A DNA stretch of 64,000 nt from J054 sp963850255. GTDB lineage: Bacteria > Pseudomonadota > Gammaproteobacteria > Steroidobacterales > GCA-2729495. Location of the stretch: the NCBI GenBank assembly GCA_963850255.1, contig CAWKLL010000024.1, forward strand, positions 428,878 through 492,877, in the 5' to 3' direction. The translations under genes were made by a program, and so were the position numbers. Below the pieces are notes generated by a model that did no database searches, was not told where the DNA came from, and saw only the letters and a list, made by a program, of their open reading frames with translations. Of the stretch, positions 59,230 to 64,000 are shown one piece after another (position 1 is the stretch's first letter; each line of letters opens with the position of its first letter).

Positions 59230-60351
59230 TCATAATTCAGCCGGCGGCAGATAGATTGCGCCCAGGCTGACCCGGGCGCGCGCGCCGGTAACGGCCGGTT
59301 CGTTGCTGGGCAGCCCGGCCAGCCGGCGTTGCGCCAGCCAGGCGAAGGCGGCTGCTTCGACCCAGTCGGGTGAAACTCCCCAGTCTGCCGTGGTCAGAAT
59401 TTCACGGCCCGGTAAACGTGACGCGATGCGGCGCATCAGGTCGTCATTGTGGCTGCCGCCGCCGCAGACGGCGATTTCCTGCGCCTCGGTATGCGTCAGG
59501 ATTGCATCGCTCACCGTCGCAGCGGTGAATTCCGCCAGGCTGGCTTGCACGTCTGCCGCTGCCAGGTTCTGAAATCTATCCAGTTTCCCGGTCAGCCAGG
59601 CCGGGCTGAAATAGTCGACGCCGGTGCTTTTCGGCGGCGACCGCGATAGAAAGGGATCGTCCATGAATGCCTGCAACAGTCCCTGGTGCACCTGGCCGCC
59701 GGCAGCCCAGCTGCCGCGATCGTCGTAGGCTTGACCCTGGTTTTCCTGGCACCAGTAGTCCAGCAGCGTGCTGGCCGGGCCGGTGTCGAAACCAATCACT
59801 GCCGAGTCGGGGCGCAGGCGGGAAATATTGGCGATGCCGCCAAGATTGACGACGGCTCGTTCTGTCTCGGCGGCAAACGCCCAGGCATGGAAAGCCGGTG
59901 CCAGCGGCGCGCCCTGGCCGCCAACAGCCAGGTCACCGGCGCGAAAATCGGCCACGGTCAGCAAGCCAGAGCGGCTGGCGATGGTCGCGGGTTCACCAAT
60001 CTGCAGGGAAAATGCGTTAGCCGCATTCGGCGCGTGCAATAAGGTCTGGCCGTGACTGCCAACCGCCCTGATTCGATGTTTCGCAACGCCGCTCTTTTCC
60101 AGTAGCGCCAGCGCGGCATCGGCAAAGGCAACACCCGTGGCTGCGTGCAGGCTGCCGAGTTCTTCCAGGTGGGTAAGCAGCGGCGATTGGCCAGCCCGTT
60201 GCAGGCGCGCGCGCAATTCGGCGTCGTAGGCATGGAAGTGGTGAGCCAGAAGCTCGCAACGGTGATCGTGGAATTGCAACAGCGCGGCATCAATGCCGTC
60301 GACGCTGGTGCCGGACATCAGGCCGATATACAGGTCTGTTGATTCGCTCAT
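59230..60351 (-). CDS. anmK: Anhydro-N-acetylmuramic acid kinase AnmK
   Basis: Phosphorylates and hydrolyses 1,6-anhydro-MurNAc to MurNAc-6-phosphate in peptidoglycan recycling. ATP/sugar-kinase fold: YIGLMSGTSVDGIDAALLQF, AVGSHGQTLLHAP, NLGGIANISRL, GFDTGPASTLLD and IAVCGGGSHNDDLMRRI. The 373-residue length is normal. It acts downstream of AmpD and of lytic transglycosylases such as the MltD-like protein encoded earlier. The gene order M23 peptidase-anmK beside tyrS and 16S rRNA repeats the Pseudomonas arrangement. Confidence 0.95.
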   Translation of the reverse strand: MSESTDLYIGLMSGTSVDGIDAALLQFHDHRCELLAHHFHAYDAELRARLQRAGQSPLLTHLEELGSLHAATGVAFADAALALLEKSGVAKHRIRAVGSHGQTLLHAPNAANAFSLQIGEPATIASRSGLLTVADFRAGDLAVGGQGAPLAPAFHAWAFAAETERAVVNLGGIANISRLRPDSAVIGFDTGPASTLLDYWCQENQGQAYDDRGSWAAGGQVHQGLLQAFMDDPFLSRSPPKSTGVDYFSPAWLTGKLDRFQNLAAADVQASLAEFTAATVSDAILTHTEAQEIAVCGGGSHNDDLMRRIASRLPGREILTTADWGVSPDWVEAAAFAWLAQRRLAGLPSNEPAVTGARARVSLGAIYLPPAEL

Positions 60352-60385
60352 GGGTGCGGCATGGCCGTCAACGGCCTGCCGGGAT

Positions 60386-61807
60386 TCAGCCGCTGCTGGC
60401 TGGCGCGCTGGCTGCTACCAGGCTGCGCTGCAGTTCAAGTTTTTGCAGCAGTTCTGCGGCCGCCGCCTGGAAGGCCGGCATTTGTTGCGGATCCAGTGGT
60501 TCTGCGTCGGGCAACTTCACGGTGCGGGGATTCTTATGCACGCCGTTGAGACGATACTCGTAGTGCAGATGCGGACCGGTGGCGAGTCCCGTGGAACCCA
60601 CATAGCCGATCAGCTGGCCTTGACGAACTCGGCTACCGCTGCGCGCGCCCGAAAATTTCGACAGGTGCGCGTACAGCGTGCTGATATTGCCGCCGTGCTG
60701 GAGAATAATGGTTTTGCCGTAGCCGCCTTTGTTACCGCGAAAAATGACTTTGCCGTCGCCTGCTGCCTTGATGGGGGTGCCCCTCGGAGCGGCATAGTCG
60801 ACGCCTTTGTGAGCGCGAATGGTATTAAGTTTCGGATGCCGACGGCGCGGATTGAAGTTTGAACTAATCCGCGAAAATGCCACCGGGGCGCGCACGAAGG
60901 CTTTGCGTAAGCTGCGCCCATCGGGCGTGAAGTAATCGGTGCGACCATCCGGTGTGGTGTAGCGAATGGCCTTATAGGCATCACCCTGGTTGATGAATTC
61001 TGCGGCAAGAATGTCGCCTTCGCCCAATACTTCGCCGTCGCGTATCAGCTCTTCGTAGACCAAATGAAATTCGTCGCCACGACGAATATCCAGCACGAAA
61101 TCTATGTCCCAGGCGAATACCCCTGCCAGGTTCATAATGGTTCGGTCTGAAATGCCGGCGTCGGCGGCTGCCTCGAAAAGCGAGCTGTGAATCACGCCGT
61201 GTGCCAGGCGCGCTTCGCTGTCCAGTTCCGTGGCAATGAGTTGCGCAGAAAAGTCGTCGTCGCCGCGGCTAATATTGAGAGATTCGGTCAGGCTGATCTC
61301 GCGCTGCAGGCTAAGCATGCGACCGCCATCGTGGCGGACCTCAATCTCGTCGCCCGGTCGAATCACGCGCAAATGCTGGCGGGCAAGATCCAGCCGCATG
61401 ATTTCCGCAAGGTCAGCGCGACTGAGCGCGTGGCGCTTAAACAATCGGTCGAGACTGTCGCCTGATTTGACGGTGAGTTTAAGTGTTTCGCCGCGCGGTT
61501 CCGGTTCCGGCGCGGCGACAACCGGCAGCGGCAATGGCGCTGCCGCAGTGGCGTCGCCGGACACCGCCGCAGCGATGCCGGGTTGACCAGATTCGCCGGC
61601 ATTGCCGGATTCGGCCGGCAGCGCGGTTAATTCGAGGGTCTGCTCAGCTGTTGTTCCGGAAGATTCGGGTAGCAGCATGACCACAGCCAGCAGTATCAGC
61701 GGAATGCCCACACCTAGCATGAACCAGGGAGCCCGCGACTCGGCCGGCGGCCGGTCCTGCGTGCTGCTTGGTTTGTAGTCACGGAAGGTTGAGTGTGGGC
61801 CACCCAC
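60386..61807 (-). CDS. M23 family peptidoglycan endopeptidase (MepM-like)
   Basis: Inner-membrane-anchored LytM-type zinc endopeptidase that cuts 4-3 peptide crosslinks. One N-terminal helix (about 28-47, WFMLGVGIPLILLAVVML), an Ala/Pro-rich linker, a LysM/OapA-like module (LKLTVKSGDSLDRLFKRHAL, about 107-155) and the M23 domain with HKGVDYAAPRGTP (about H333) and GPHLHYEYRLNG (HxH near 413). All zinc ligands are present, so it should be active rather than an EnvC-like activator. The GTG start at 61807 has GGGAG 9 nt upstream and gives 473 residues. It lies 34 bp upstream of anmK, probably one operon for wall turnover and recycling. Confidence 0.92.
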   Translation of the reverse strand: MGGPHSTFRDYKPSSTQDRPPAESRAPWFMLGVGIPLILLAVVMLLPESSGTTAEQTLELTALPAESGNAGESGQPGIAAAVSGDATAAAPLPLPVVAAPEPEPRGETLKLTVKSGDSLDRLFKRHALSRADLAEIMRLDLARQHLRVIRPGDEIEVRHDGGRMLSLQREISLTESLNISRGDDDFSAQLIATELDSEARLAHGVIHSSLFEAAADAGISDRTIMNLAGVFAWDIDFVLDIRRGDEFHLVYEELIRDGEVLGEGDILAAEFINQGDAYKAIRYTTPDGRTDYFTPDGRSLRKAFVRAPVAFSRISSNFNPRRRHPKLNTIRAHKGVDYAAPRGTPIKAAGDGKVIFRGNKGGYGKTIILQHGGNISTLYAHLSKFSGARSGSRVRQGQLIGYVGSTGLATGPHLHYEYRLNGVHKNPRTVKLPDAEPLDPQQMPAFQAAAAELLQKLELQRSLVAASAPASSG

Positions 61808-62083
61808 GACACTATGCTCCCTTAGACCGTCTCGCAGGACGGCATCGCTGCGGTGAGGATTCCGTCTTCTCCGGCGGCCTGCCGTGGCTCACCGCGTCTC
61901 AAGGAGATGACAAATAACTGATGAATTATCAACAATCTCAGATTGCTGGGTCAACAAAATAAGGGTGATTCTGGTAAATGGGTCCGGTTTTGGCCCGGCT
62001 GCCTCAAAATCAGCCAAATTCTTGCCGCTAGGCCAGAATTGTTTATCCTCGGCGCCCAGCTCAGCGCAAGCAAGGCAGAAAGC

Positions 62084-63283
62084 ATGACGGCGGTTGCGGA
62101 CCAGCTACGGGAAATAGGCCGTGGCGCCGATGAGATCCTGGTGGAAGCCGAGCTGGAAGCTCGCCTGACAGCCGGTGAGACCTTGCGGGTGAAGGCTGGA
62201 TTTGACCCCACAGCCCCTGATCTGCACCTCGGGCATACGGTACTCATTAATAAAATGCGCCAGTTTCAGGCGCTGGGTCACGAAGTTATCTTCCTGATCG
62301 GCGATTTCACCGGCTTGATCGGTGATCCCACCGGGCGCAATGCCACCCGCCCGCCGCTGACCGCAGAGGAAATCCAGGCCAATGCGCGCACCTACGAGGC
62401 GCAGATCTACAAGATTCTCGATCCCGGGCGCACGCAGATCATGTTCAATTCAGCCTGGATGGGCGAGATGAGCGCGGCCGAGCTGATCCAGCTGGCCGGT
62501 CGGCATACCGTGGCGCGCATGCTCGAGCGCGACGATTTCAGCAAGCGCTATGCTGCCGGCAAACCCATCGCCATTCATGAGTTCCTCTACCCGCTGGTCC
62601 AGGGGTATGACTCGGTGGCCATGCGCGCCGACGTTGAGCTGGGTGGCACGGATCAGAAGTTCAACCTGCTGGTCGGCCGACAGCTGCAGCAAAGCTGGGG
62701 CCAGCGTCCCCAGGTGGTGCTGACCATGCCGCTGCTCGAGGGCCTGGATGGCGTCAATAAAATGTCCAAATCCCTGGGTAACTATGTCGGCATCACTGAA
62801 CCGCCCGCAGAGATGTTCGGCAAGCTGATGTCGATTTCCGATCAGCTGATGTGGCGTTATTTCGAGCTGCTGAGTTTTCGCGATGCGGCGGAAATTGATC
62901 TCTTGAAGGCTCAGGCCGAGCAGGGCATGAATCCCCGCGACATCAAGTTCGACCTGGCCCGCGAGCTGGTTGCGCGTTTCCACGATAAGGCAGCTGCCGA
63001 GGCGGCCCAGGCGGCTTTCCTGAGCCAGTTCCAGCAGGGGGCTTTGCCGCAGGACCTGGTGGAAATCAGCGTCGCGGCGCGGGATGGCAGTCTGGGTATA
63101 GCCCATTTGCTGCGCGAGGCTCAGCTGGTGGCCAGCACCTCCGAAGCCTTCCGTATGATCAAGCAGGGCGCCGTGCGCATTGATGGTGAGCGGGTCGAGG
63201 ATCGAGGCCTTGAACTTGCCGCCGGCACCACCCATGTATTCCAGGTTGGCAAGCGACGCTTCGCCCGGGTAACGGTTAGCTGA
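62084..63283 (+). CDS. tyrS: Tyrosine--tRNA ligase
   Basis: Class I aminoacyl-tRNA synthetase charging tRNA-Tyr. The HIGH equivalent is PDLHLGHTVLINKM (about residue 46-50), the KMSKS loop NKMSKSLGN (about 226), and an S4 RNA-binding domain closes the protein (IKQGAVRIDGERVEDRGLEL). The sequence is of the TyrZ-like subtype (GFDPTAPDLHLGH, GDFTGLIGDPTGRN), which many Pseudomonas-related bacteria use. The ATG at 62084 gives 399 residues; the open frame back to 61943 is not conserved. It lies directly before the rRNA operon, as in Pseudomonas. Confidence 0.95.
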   Translation: MTAVADQLREIGRGADEILVEAELEARLTAGETLRVKAGFDPTAPDLHLGHTVLINKMRQFQALGHEVIFLIGDFTGLIGDPTGRNATRPPLTAEEIQANARTYEAQIYKILDPGRTQIMFNSAWMGEMSAAELIQLAGRHTVARMLERDDFSKRYAAGKPIAIHEFLYPLVQGYDSVAMRADVELGGTDQKFNLLVGRQLQQSWGQRPQVVLTMPLLEGLDGVNKMSKSLGNYVGITEPPAEMFGKLMSISDQLMWRYFELLSFRDAAEIDLLKAQAEQGMNPRDIKFDLARELVARFHDKAAAEAAQAAFLSQFQQGALPQDLVEISVAARDGSLGIAHLLREAQLVASTSEAFRMIKQGAVRIDGERVEDRGLELAAGTTHVFQVGKRRFARVTVS

Positions 63284-63310
63284 ACCCCCAAGTTTTTTCT
63301 CAAATAAGTC

Positions 63311-63338
63311 TTGCTCGACCACGATTAGTATGTACAAT
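63311..63338 (+). promoter_or_regulatory. rRNA operon promoter
   Basis: TTGCTC (63311-63316) and TACAAT (63333-63338) are 16 bp apart, followed by a GC-rich discriminator (TAGCGGCTGC), a feature of stringently controlled rRNA promoters. It lies about 170 bp before the 16S start. Confidence 0.6.
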
Positions 63339-63364
63339 TAGCGGCTGCTCGCGATTTGCGGGCT

Positions 63365-63376
63365 TGTTCTTTAACA
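63365..63376 (+). promoter_or_regulatory. boxA antitermination element of the rRNA leader
   Basis: TGTTCTTTAACA matches the boxA consensus (TGCTCTTTAACA) with one change. It lies between the promoter and 16S gene, where NusB/S10 antitermination complexes assemble. Confidence 0.85.
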
Positions 63377-63507
63377 ATTCGGAAACAGGTAATTTGTGTG
63401 GGCGCTCGCGTCACTACGGCACTTTGTCGTGGCCCGACTCGAGTGACCAAAATACTCGTTTTTTTAAAAGCAGTAGTTTGGGATCTCATTTTTTGTTCAT
63501 AAGCTAT

Positions 63508-64000
<493 letters not shown>

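Noticed and set aside
63284..63507. tRNA gene in the leader of the rRNA operon
   Set aside because: No cloverleaf or T-loop (GGTTCGAAT-type) sequence; only promoter, boxA and processing stems are seen.

Overview
The window looks like chromosomal DNA of a Pseudomonas-like gammaproteobacterium that is not Pseudomonas itself. The evidence is the start of a 16S rRNA gene at the right edge, gene blocks that recall the Pseudomonas order (yggT-proC-yggS/pilT-pilU, pyrB-ruvX-yqgE-tonB-gshB-pilGHIJ-chpA-chpC-rsmE, anmK-M23 peptidase-tyrS-16S), and Gram-negative envelope genes throughout. I see no insertion sequence, prophage, CRISPR array or tRNA gene. Coding density is high.

Layout. Positions 1-3.7 kb hold lipid A/inner-core LPS genes: kdoO (partial), a heptosyltransferase, kdkA and an LpxL-type acyltransferase. 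Positions 3.7-9.1 kb hold htpX, a lipoprotein of the succinylglutamate desuccinylase/aspartoacylase family, an MltD-like LysM transglycosylase and an L,D-transpeptidase. Positions 9.1-20 kb hold ppnN, small unknown ORFs, htpG, msrB, a PEBP protein, rocD, a hydrolase, a TerB-like protein, DUF4426, yggU, yggT, proC and yggS. Positions 20-23.5 kb carry three PilT/PilU-type ATPase genes in tandem. Then come pyrK, pyrB, ruvX, yqgE, a TonB-like gene and gshB, followed by the Pil-Chp chemosensory operon (28.7-38.1 kb), rsmE and ampDE.

Positions 40.4-45.2 kb form a cobalamin uptake and salvage locus (btuF, adenosyltransferase, btuB under a cobalamin riboswitch, btuD). Its permease btuC lies 7.4 kb away, beyond frmA, a cytosolic gamma-glutamyltransferase, a propeller-amidohydrolase fusion and tyrA. 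The right end holds rppH, a DUF6776-like protein, a bactofilin, ppx/ppk1, anmK, an M23 peptidase, tyrS and the 16S rRNA gene with its promoter and boxA.

The most striking non-coding element is at 45.2-45.45 kb on the minus strand. A near-perfect sigma-54 promoter is followed by about 230 nt containing three A-rich triplet-repeat clusters (AAC/AAT/AAG type) and a strong intrinsic terminator. This is the architecture of the Pseudomonas CrcZ/CrcY RNAs that titrate Hfq/Crc, here in a different gene context. 

Four genes (kdkA, htpX, the aspartoacylase-like gene and proC) each appear broken by a single-base indel, and correcting it restores a normal family length or a natural reading frame. Either the sequence carries indel errors or several conserved genes have decayed. 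I favour sequence errors.
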